A stretch of DNA of 14,979 nt from DAOVVL01 sp965603095 (GTDB lineage: Bacteria > Pseudomonadota > Alphaproteobacteria > Rhodospirillales > Magnetovibrionaceae), in the NCBI GenBank assembly GCA_965603095.1, contig CBFDBQ010000050.1, positions 1 through 14,979 of the forward strand, written 5' to 3'. Positions within the stretch are counted from its first letter, which is position 1. Every line of letters begins with the position of its first letter. The notes beneath the pieces are model-generated. The model was given only the letters and a program-made list of their open reading frames with translations, was not told the origin of the DNA and made no database searches. Positions 6,141-12,436 of this stretch are shown here, one piece after another. Position numbers and translations under genes: made by a program.

Positions 6141-7832
6141 CTAGCTGAGACCCCAAACGCCTGCAAGGTACTTCCAGTTCACGAAGTAATAGAGAACAAA
6201 CGTGGTCAAGAAAACCATTGCCAGAACAAACGTTCCGGGAACGGCCATGGTACCTGCGCCACCGTAACTGGTAGCAGCAGAAGGTGTAGCCGCAGCTGTT
6301 GGTTCTGCCGTAGCCGGTGCTGGTACCTTGGCTTTGCCCCAAAGAATGGTTCCAACCATGTTGAGTATGTAGATGAGCGCGCCGATCGAACCGACCACCG
6401 CGGCAACACCGGCAAGACCCATCATAAGGTTAGCGGCCTCTGGGAATACATGGCCAATAGTAGAATCGGCAAAGGCAATATCCCAGTGACGTCTAGGCAC
6501 ACCTAGCGTGCCAGCACCCATCATGAAGATGGCGGCGGCCCCCATGCCCAACCCAAATAAATAGGGCTGCCATTTGGCAAGGCCGGGGAACACCATTTCT
6601 TTCTGCCACAAGGTTGGAACCAACCAATAAGATATGGCCATGAAAGCCAGTGTCGTACCCACCACAACCGTGCCGTGGAAATGGCCCGGTACATACATGG
6701 TGTTGTGCACGATGAGGTTAAGCTGTTCTGTTCCCATGATGACACCGGTAATTCCGCCCAAGAAACCGAACAAAACCAACGAAAGAGCCATGCCGGAAAA
6801 TACCGGATTGCCCCAAGGAGCCTTAGCCAACCATTCAAACAAACCGTTGGTATAGCCTTTTTTACGTTGGGCTGCTTCGATTGCACCAGGAACCGTAAGG
6901 CCGTGGATCATAGAACCAAGAACGGCAAGATATAGAGCGTATGATGTGTTGAATATCTTGTATTCAGAGCTCAAGCCCGGATCCGATAACAGATGGTGAG
7001 CAGAAGCAAGTTGCAAGAACAAGATGTACATCAAAAACGCCGTACGGCTTACTTTTTCGCTCAACGGTTTAGCGTCAAACAAAATAGCGGCAATTGCATA
7101 CCATACCGCAATTTGTGCTGCGACGTTAATTTGCTGAGACGAGTGACCCATGCCCCACCAAATAATCCTATAAACCAAACCATCAATTTCCGGTATCAAC
7201 CCCATGTCCAATGACCAGACAAACGTTGGAATTAAAATTACCGCACCAGTAACAATGGTGAAAACGGCAATAATGGCGGCAGTCAATCCGCCAAAGGTAA
7301 CTAACGGAATTGATCCTTCGTAGGTACGTTCTTTTCTAGCAATGTAGAGTGTTCCAAAAAATACGGCACAGCCCAGCAACGCACCCACGGCAAATAATAT
7401 TATACCGAGATAGAAATGCGGAGCAGCCATCATTGGAACGTATGATGTAAACATAACGCTAGAATCACCCTGCAATACCGCAACATTGGTCATTGCTGCG
7501 CCAACTAGCATTAGCCAGTAGCCAATCCATGCGACCTTGGGCATAGCTAGACGCGTGTTGAGTAAAATTGCAGAAGTAAAATATAAAAGCGCTATCTCAA
7601 AGAAAATACACCAAACCAATAAAACATCTAGCCCATGCGCGGTAAGCGCCAGATAGAACAAGTCGGCATCAAGAAGATGAACTGCCGGCCAGCGTGTAAG
7701 TGCAACTAATAAGCCAAAAAGACCGCCAACTAAAAGAAATACAACGGCGGTAACCGCGTTCCATTTAATCAGCTTATCGGCCTGTAAATCTATTTTAAAC
7801 CCGGTATCCGGGCATGTACGAAAATTAGCCAT
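6141..7832 (-). CDS. norY: Heme-copper NO reductase subunit I (sNOR/NorY-like; CoxA superfamily)
   Basis: Catalytic, membrane-embedded subunit; inferred to reduce 2 NO to N2O. 563 residues. About twelve core helices carry the superfamily ligands: H66 (low-spin heme, helix II), H230 (helix VI) and H279/H280 (helix VII) for the active-site metal, and H384 and H386 (GHFH, helix X) for the two hemes. Oxygen-reducing A/B-type enzymes have HPEVY on helix VI, with the Tyr cross-linked to the His. Here the same place reads HSSQQ, so the tyrosine is gone; no tyrosine stands at the C-type (cbb3) helix VII position either. With nirS, dnr, nnrS and senC around it, an NO reductase of the sNOR group is the best reading. 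eNOR or another CuA-containing NOR group is the alternative. After an Ala/Pro/Thr-rich linker (~502-520) there is an extra C-terminal helix (~530-552). GAGGGGG precedes ATG 7832, 10 nt after the subunit II stop. Confidence 0.8.
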   Translation of the reverse strand: MANFRTCPDTGFKIDLQADKLIKWNAVTAVVFLLVGGLFGLLVALTRWPAVHLLDADLFYLALTAHGLDVLLVWCIFFEIALLYFTSAILLNTRLAMPKVAWIGYWLMLVGAAMTNVAVLQGDSSVMFTSYVPMMAAPHFYLGIILFAVGALLGCAVFFGTLYIARKERTYEGSIPLVTFGGLTAAIIAVFTIVTGAVILIPTFVWSLDMGLIPEIDGLVYRIIWWGMGHSSQQINVAAQIAVWYAIAAILFDAKPLSEKVSRTAFLMYILFLQLASAHHLLSDPGLSSEYKIFNTSYALYLAVLGSMIHGLTVPGAIEAAQRKKGYTNGLFEWLAKAPWGNPVFSGMALSLVLFGFLGGITGVIMGTEQLNLIVHNTMYVPGHFHGTVVVGTTLAFMAISYWLVPTLWQKEMVFPGLAKWQPYLFGLGMGAAAIFMMGAGTLGVPRRHWDIAFADSTIGHVFPEAANLMMGLAGVAAVVGSIGALIYILNMVGTILWGKAKVPAPATAEPTAAATPSAATSYGGAGTMAVPGTFVLAMVFLTTFVLYYFVNWKYLAGVWGLS

Positions 7833-7842
7833 GATTACCCCC

Positions 7843-8376
7843 TCATTTCACAAAGATTTTGCCGACCATATTATGATGGCCAATGCCGCAAAATTCGTTA
7901 CAGACGATGCTAAATTCACCATTAGAAGTTGGTGTTACAGTCAGCACCATCTCGTAATTTGGAATTATTTGCAGGTTTATGTTCTCAGGTAACAGTGACC
8001 AACCGTGCATATAATCCAGCGATGAAAGGTGAAAGCGATATGATTTGCCTTCTTCAAGCTCAAGCATGGGCCACCATTCCCACTTTTTACCATACATATA
8101 AACATCACTGCCAGCGGGTGGGGCAACAATCGGATAGCCCGAAACTGCATCTTCGCGAACGGTGTATTTTGCGACGAAGGCATCGGTTTTTTCTTCAAAA
8201 GCATCTGGTGTTGTTTTATATGCTTCGTTAGAAAGATTTTGTTCGCCTGCAAAATGCCAATACGGCATCATAAAAAACATAATCATCGCCCATAAAAATG
8301 CGATGCTTACCCATAGAACTTCCGATTTTTCTACCGGTTCGTTCCACCAAACTCCTTTTGCTGGAAAAATAGACAT
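7843..8376 (-). CDS. norS: CuA-containing subunit II of the heme-copper NO reductase (NorS-like)
   Basis: Accepts electrons from periplasmic cytochrome c or cupredoxin and passes them to subunit I. 177 residues, short for CoxB. One N-terminal membrane anchor (~18-38), then a cupredoxin domain. The complete binuclear CuA ligand set is visible: H124 (YMHGW), then C159, E161 (backbone), C163, H167 and M170 in the pattern CxExCGxxHxxM. The aromatic patch (WEWW, 99-102) is the usual electron-entry region. It lies 13 nt after the 49-residue peptide gene, with GGGGAGGG as ribosome site overlapping that gene's stop. cNOR uses a cytochrome c subunit (NorC) and qNOR an N-terminal quinol domain, so a CuA subunit sets this enzyme apart from both. 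On this sequence alone it would be labelled cytochrome c oxidase subunit II. Confidence 0.88.
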   Translation of the reverse strand: MSIFPAKGVWWNEPVEKSEVLWVSIAFLWAMIMFFMMPYWHFAGEQNLSNEAYKTTPDAFEEKTDAFVAKYTVREDAVSGYPIVAPPAGSDVYMYGKKWEWWPMLELEEGKSYRFHLSSLDYMHGWSLLPENINLQIIPNYEMVLTVTPTSNGEFSIVCNEFCGIGHHNMVGKIFVK

Positions 8377-8389
8377 ATCTTACCCTCCC

Positions 8390-8539
8390 CTAAGGTGCCA
8401 TGGGGATGGATAATACTTCGACCACCCCCCACACTGTGTAAAGTACTGTCGGAACAACAAAGCCTAGTGCCAAAAGCACAAACGGACTATCCAACAATCG
8501 TTGCATAAAAGGAATATTTTCCGATGATTCAGAATTCAT
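8390..8539 (-). CDS. 49-residue single-helix membrane peptide, first gene of the norSY-like operon
   Basis: I translated this by hand: ATG at 8539, TAG at 8392-8390, 49 residues. Polar N-terminus (MNSESSENIPFMQR), one hydrophobic helix at about 19-44 ending VVEVLSIPMAP. A strong GAGGAGGG ribosome site stands 6 nt before the ATG. The next gene begins 13 nt after the stop, and the Dnr-type box is upstream of this peptide, not of subunit II, so it is expressed as the first cistron. I do not recognise the family. By analogy with small single-helix subunits of other heme-copper enzymes (such as CcoQ or CoxIV types), it may be an accessory subunit or assembly factor. Confidence 0.82.
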   Translation of the reverse strand: MNSESSENIPFMQRLLDSPFVLLALGFVVPTVLYTVWGVVEVLSIPMAP

Positions 8540-8618
8540 AACTACCCTCCTCTTTAAATTTCTAAAAACAAAAATAAAGCCTCAGCTAGGGATTGTCCAC
8601 AAAACAGATGAATCCGCC

Positions 8619-8632
8619 TTAACCGAAGTCAA
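8619..8632 (-). promoter_or_regulatory. Dnr/NNR-type box upstream of the norSY-like operon
   Basis: TTAAC-CGAA-GTCAA, an NNR-type palindrome with one mismatch between half-sites. Its centre is 86 bp before the ATG of the 49-residue peptide. A class-II start would fall near 8584, but the -10 there (ACAATC, 8596-8591) is poor, so dependence on the activator would be strong. Confidence 0.7.
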
Positions 8633-8698
8633 TTTCAGTGTTTTAGAGGTTAAATAATTGAAAAATATACTATATTTGGGGAGAAGCTAGGCTCTGCT

Positions 8699-9403
8699 TC
8701 AGGATGCAACGGCCCTTGCGCTGTCTTCTGACTTGCAGAAATTACGCAATGCTTGATGGTTTTTTATAACCACCTCGTGACCATGGGTCTCGACCCCAAC
8801 CGAGCGTAATTTTGCTAATGCCCGCGAAAGGGTTTCAGGCTTCATTCCCAGCCTTGCCGCTACCAAAGTTTTGTCATAGGGAAGATGAATTATTTCAGGA
8901 TCAGAATCTGCGCGGCTGAGGCTCAGCAAAAAATCACCAAGCCGTTCGGATGTAGATTTAACAACCAAACGTTCAATAAGATCAATATGCGTCCTGAGAC
9001 GCCTAGACATGGACGAAAGCATTTGCATTGCGAACTTGGGCTGGCGTTCAATTCTATCAATAAAAGTATCGCCCTTTATGGCAATTAATACCGCATCGGT
9101 AACGCATTCAGCGCTTACAGGATAATTTTGCTTTTCAAAAATTGCTGCTTCGGCAAAAGATTGCCCGTGGGTGATTACCTCTATCACCGCTTCATCACCG
9201 TCTTTGGTCTGGCGGTATAGTTTTATCCACCCATCGATTACTACATAAAAATGGTCAGCCGCATCGTCTTGCAAAAAAAGTATTTTGTGCAATGGCGCTT
9301 CGATAATTTTTGAATCGTTTATTAGCTTTTTTAATTCCACGTCTGGTATACGCGAAAACAAAGGAACTTTTTTCAGAATTGCCAATGTATCTTCGTTTGT
9401 CAT
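8699..9403 (-). CDS. dnr: CRP/FNR-family regulator, Dnr/NNR type
   Basis: Transcription activator that senses NO and turns on denitrification genes. 234 residues, typical. Effector-binding cyclic-nucleotide-like beta-barrel at ~10-125, dimer helix ~125-160, winged helix-turn-helix ~165-215. The recognition helix reads PETLSRALAKL (189-199); E190, S193 and R194 match the residues by which FNR reads TTGAT half-sites, and five such sites are present in this window. The N-terminal cysteine cluster of FNR is missing (only C100 and C223), so it should not carry an FNR [4Fe-4S] cluster; Dnr proteins are thought to use heme. It is divergent from nnrS and shares a 179-bp control region with it. Its own ribosome site is weak. 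FixK is a less likely alternative. Confidence 0.88.
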   Translation of the reverse strand: MTNEDTLAILKKVPLFSRIPDVELKKLINDSKIIEAPLHKILFLQDDAADHFYVVIDGWIKLYRQTKDGDEAVIEVITHGQSFAEAAIFEKQNYPVSAECVTDAVLIAIKGDTFIDRIERQPKFAMQMLSSMSRRLRTHIDLIERLVVKSTSERLGDFLLSLSRADSDPEIIHLPYDKTLVAARLGMKPETLSRALAKLRSVGVETHGHEVVIKNHQALRNFCKSEDSARAVAS

Positions 9404-9493
9404 GAAATATCCAAGCTGTATCTAATTTAGCAAGCAAAATAGCCAAATTTATCTCTTATGGTTATAGATCATTTTCATGCGGTCGGCAAAGTT

Positions 9494-9533
9494 TTGACAA
9501 TAATCAAAGAGGGTTTTTTTCTTTGGTGATAAT
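9494..9533 (+). promoter_or_regulatory. Dnr-type promoter of nnrS (possibly also dnr)
   Basis: TTGAC-AATA-ATCAA at 9494-9507 (one half-site mismatch), followed by GATAAT at 9528-9533 as -10. A start near 9540 places the box centre at about -40, class-II geometry for nnrS. On the other strand TATAAC (9466-9461) could serve dnr with the box near -46, allowing autoregulation; this second use is weaker. Confidence 0.72.
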
Positions 9534-9582
9534 CAGTTAGGTGCTTTAGCCAAAAAAAATACACACAAAAAATAGGGTAATT

Positions 9583-10743
9583 ATGTCTCCCGGTGCAAAA
9601 AAGGCGATGCCTACACTATTGCAAAATGGGTTTAGGCCATTTTTTCTAATGGCTGGCCTTTACGGCTCGCTGCTAGTCCCCCTATGGCTGGGTGCACATC
9701 TAAACGGCTGGATTGAACTTCCTTGGCAGGCAGGTCTTTTTCATGGCCATGAGCTTATTTTTGGATTTGTGACAGCGGCCATATCGGGCTTTCTTTTAAC
9801 CGCAGTTCCCAATTGGGAACGTACAACCCCTGCTAGTGGCTGGCGATTATTACTGCTGGTTATCCTCTGGATAGGTGGGCGGGTAGCAATATGGTCAGCC
9901 GGATATATTTCCCCATTTGTTGTATTTATTATAGATGTATCCTATTTGCCATTATTGATAATTATAGGAATCCCCAAATTATTAAAAAGCAAATCCCCTC
10001 GCAATAAGATATTTGCCGCCATTATTATATTGCTTAGCCTAGCCAACATACTAACCCACATGACTGCTGGCGGTTATAATATTGACATCAATCCGCTTGC
10101 ATTGGCCATAAACCTTGTAACCATTATTATTGCCATACTTGGCGGACGGGTGGTGCCGGGGTTTACCGGTGGCGCACTGGGTCCCGATGCAGGTATTCGT
10201 CATAATTCACCCATAGACGGCATTGCAATTGGCTCCATTATTATATTTACAATTGCTAACGCTGGAGCTGGGTACATTGCCATGGCCGAACAAGCAGTAC
10301 CGGCGTTAGCAATAATTGCTGGTGTTATTAATCTTTTTCGCATGCGGGGATGGAAAACAATAAAGACAATTGGCAAACCCATAGTCTGGGTGCTTCATCT
10401 GAGCTACGCATGGCTAGCCATTGGTCTAATATTGCGCGGTATATTTGAATACGCTGACCTAGGTGCTGCTGCTTTTCACGGGATTGGGGTTGGTGCCATA
10501 GGGACAATGACATTGGCAATAATGAGCAGAGCCGCCCTTGGCCATAGTGGCAGGCAATTAATAGCACCCAAACCAGTTGTCGTTTCATACCTGCTTGTTA
10601 GCCTAGCGGCGCTAGCAAGGCTTTTCCAGCCTGTATTGGGCGACGATGCGCTAATAATTGCCGCAGGTGCATGGAGCATTGCCTTTGTTTTGTTTACAAT
10701 AATTTATCTGCCAATTTTGGCGCTTCCACGTATAGACAAATAA
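9583..10743 (+). CDS. nnrS: NnrS family protein
   Basis: Polytopic inner-membrane protein of the NO-response regulon, reported to relieve nitrosative stress and to bind heme and copper in Rhodobacter. 386 residues with about twelve hydrophobic helices. Family signatures: NGFRPFF near 15-21, FHGHE at 53-57 (H54, H56 are likely metal or heme ligands) followed by GFLLTAVPNW (69-78), GGRVVPGFT at 187-195, and a late HGIGVGAIGTMTLAIMSRA stretch. An AGGG ribosome site lies about 7 nt before ATG 9583. It is divergent from dnr with a Dnr-type promoter directly upstream. No close downstream partner: the next gene is 370 bp away. Confidence 0.95.
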   Translation: MSPGAKKAMPTLLQNGFRPFFLMAGLYGSLLVPLWLGAHLNGWIELPWQAGLFHGHELIFGFVTAAISGFLLTAVPNWERTTPASGWRLLLLVILWIGGRVAIWSAGYISPFVVFIIDVSYLPLLIIIGIPKLLKSKSPRNKIFAAIIILLSLANILTHMTAGGYNIDINPLALAINLVTIIIAILGGRVVPGFTGGALGPDAGIRHNSPIDGIAIGSIIIFTIANAGAGYIAMAEQAVPALAIIAGVINLFRMRGWKTIKTIGKPIVWVLHLSYAWLAIGLILRGIFEYADLGAAAFHGIGVGAIGTMTLAIMSRAALGHSGRQLIAPKPVVVSYLLVSLAALARLFQPVLGDDALIIAAGAWSIAFVLFTIIYLPILALPRIDK

Positions 10744-11113
10744 TCACAAAAAATTTCCTTACCCTTAAACCCGGCACCTTGCAGTGCTGTGATTTATACT
10801 GTGACAATCATCACATGGACTTGATTCCATAAGTCATTACAACTGATTGAAATAAATAAAAAAATTACGGATTAAATCCAGCACCCAGAACGTTGTCTTA
10901 TTAATAGCATAAGAATTAAAGTAACGCTTATGTAATACATAAATAATACATAAAATTTTATCAAAAATTTTAAGTAATTGATTGTAGCTAGACTTACAAA
11001 TTATTTTATTTGTCAATGCTACATTACATCTACACTTCAATTTTTTCGTATTATCTTAAATAATAGAAACGAGTGCTCTTAAAATAATAATAAAAAACAT
11101 ATGGAGACACAAA
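10744..11113. other. AT-rich intergenic region with no credible gene
   Basis: 370 bp between nnrS and the lipoprotein gene. Very AT-rich, especially 10850-11090. I find no RNA gene, transposon end or terminator with a U-run. A 67-codon minus-strand reading frame (10837-11040) has low-complexity composition, so I treat it as chance. The one clear signal is the palindrome at 10800-10815. Confidence 0.7.
10800..10815. promoter_or_regulatory. CRP-like palindrome TGTGA-N6-TCACA
   Basis: TGTGACAATCATCACA is an exact match to the CRP core consensus and differs from the five TTRAY-type boxes, so another CRP-family protein is implied. It lies 57 bp after the nnrS stop and about 300 bp before the lipoprotein start. 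A related AATCACA/TGTGATT pair (10742-10748, 10788-10794) stands beside it. Confidence 0.5.
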
Positions 11114-11545
11114 ATGACCCCGACCATCAGCACAGACACAAATAAAATGCCCAATGGTTATGAAAAAAATACCAAACGAGCCGTTAAAGCATTGCGCATA
11201 ACAGGTGCTCTGGGTCTTGTTGTTGCCCTTTCCGGATGCCTGGCCCTACCCCCCGCCATACAACTAGCTTCGTTAGCCATAGACGGGATTAGCTATATGC
11301 AAACGGGAAAATCCGTAAGCGACCATGCGCTTTCAGCCGTTACCAATAAAGACTGTGCCATGTTGCGTGCGTTAGATGATGTAAACAATGTATGCACAGA
11401 AAATAATGCCATAGATATGGATATATCTGTTGCCAGTGGCGAAGGTGATATAAATACCCTGCGTAAACAGGAAATGGAACAGCTTTCAGAGGCGTGGTTA
11501 ATTTCCGACCTAGAATCCGATGAAAAAATATCCAGTTTTAAATAA
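11114..11545 (+). CDS. Small predicted lipoprotein of unknown function
   Basis: 143 residues from ATG 11114, with GGAG at 11103-11106. A basic N-terminus (~20-28), hydrophobic run and lipobox LSGC place the lipidated cysteine at C42; an alternative start at Met12 would give a more usual signal length. The mature part has the segment SYMQTGKSVSDHALS followed by two cysteines (C81, C94) in a KDCAM...NVC spacing. I associate this pattern with small uncharacterised lipoproteins of alphaproteobacteria, from memory only. The acidic tail (110-143) is predicted helical. No function can be assigned. Confidence 0.82.
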   Translation: MTPTISTDTNKMPNGYEKNTKRAVKALRITGALGLVVALSGCLALPPAIQLASLAIDGISYMQTGKSVSDHALSAVTNKDCAMLRALDDVNNVCTENNAIDMDISVASGEGDINTLRKQEMEQLSEAWLISDLESDEKISSFK

Positions 11546-11594
11546 TATATAATAATACTTTCAACCATGACCCAAGGCGCATTATATATCGCCT

Positions 11595-12395
11595 ATGGCA
11601 AAAAAATATTCACCACCCATTCTTGGCCCGGAAGACGCGACCGCGTTTGAAATATACAATCCTTTGGGCTCTGCTCCGGTTGTGATTGTTTCAGACCACG
11701 CCAGTAACGCCGTTCCAAAATCCCTTGGTGACCTTGGCCTTAGTTCTGGTAATTTCAAAAAACATATTGCCTATGATATTGGTGCCGACATGGTAACTAG
11801 ATTTCTGGCTGAGCGATTAAATGCGCCAGCGGTTATTGCCAATTATTCCCGGCTGGTAATTGATCTCAACCGTCAACCGGGCGACCCGGGCTCAATACCT
11901 GAAATAAGTGATGAGATTGAAATTCCCGGAAACGTAAACCTCAGCCAACAAGCAACCAACGACAGATTAAATGAAATATTCACCCCCTATCACGGTGCGG
12001 TTGATGGCGAAATTATGAAACTATGGAAAAGCCACGGAAAACCACCGGCACTTTTTTCAATCCATAGCTTTACACCAGAAATGAACGGGGAAAACCGGCT
12101 TTGGGATATGGGTGTGCTGTGGAACCGCGACCCTCGAATGGCAAAACCGCTTATACAAAATCTTAAAACATGGCCCGGGCTTCACGTTGGTGATAACCAA
12201 CCATATTCCGGGCGCGAACTAGCATACACCATTGATCGCCACGGTACCGCTGGCGGCATTGCCACATGTGCGGTTGAAATTCGCCAAGATCACTGTGCCA
12301 GCTTTGACGAAGCCAGCCACTGGGCCGATGTTTTGGCAGATGCCATAAACCACACCCTTGGCACCGATAACCTGCACAAGGTTGTTAGATACTAG
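11595..12395 (+). CDS. N-formylglutamate amidohydrolase family protein
   Basis: Zinc hydrolase family that splits N-formyl-L-glutamate to formate and glutamate in histidine breakdown (HutG type), with relatives acting on other N-acyl amino acids. 266 residues. Motifs: SDHASN at 33-38, YSRLVIDLNR at 84-93, IHSFTP at 156-161, QPYSG at 202-206, H216, and EIRQD at 228-232, which together supply the metal and catalytic residues. No other hut genes are nearby, so the histidine role is not supported by context. It lies 41 bp upstream of a carboxylate-amine ligase gene, and a small-molecule amide role shared by the two is possible. The start lacks a clear ribosome site, but no better in-frame start is visible. 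Confidence 0.92.
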   Translation: MAKKYSPPILGPEDATAFEIYNPLGSAPVVIVSDHASNAVPKSLGDLGLSSGNFKKHIAYDIGADMVTRFLAERLNAPAVIANYSRLVIDLNRQPGDPGSIPEISDEIEIPGNVNLSQQATNDRLNEIFTPYHGAVDGEIMKLWKSHGKPPALFSIHSFTPEMNGENRLWDMGVLWNRDPRMAKPLIQNLKTWPGLHVGDNQPYSGRELAYTIDRHGTAGGIATCAVEIRQDHCASFDEASHWADVLADAINHTLGTDNLHKVVRY

Positions 12396-12420
12396 TCTGC
12401 TAGATATAATAAGCAGACTA
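12393..12420 (+). other. Hairpin overlapping the amidohydrolase stop codon
   Basis: TAGTCTGCT (12393-12401) and AGCAGACTA (12412-12420) are perfect 9-bp inverted repeats around a 10-nt AT-only-but-one loop. The first arm begins with the TAG stop. No U-run follows; instead the ribosome site of the next gene starts at once (12421-12430). It is more likely an RNA-processing or translation-coupling element than a terminator. Confidence 0.65.
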
Positions 12421-12436
12421 GGTAGGGGAAATTTTC

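Noticed and set aside
6141..8376. Reading subunits I and II as an ordinary aerobic cytochrome c oxidase
   Set aside because: The helix VI tyrosine motif HPEVY is replaced by HSSQQ, no subunit III is present, and all neighbours and promoter boxes belong to NO metabolism. The CuA site alone does not decide, so some uncertainty remains.
8683..8700. Possible terminator after dnr (GAAGC...GCTTC)
   Set aside because: Only a 5-bp stem with an 8-nt loop and no U-run after it on the minus strand; too weak to call.
10774..10792. Possible nnrS terminator (GCAC...GTGC)
   Set aside because: Four-bp stem, no U-run; not supported.
10837..11040. 67-codon minus-strand reading frame in the AT-rich gap
   Set aside because: Low-complexity composition (I, N, K, F, Y), no convincing ribosome site or family features; expected by chance in such AT-rich DNA.
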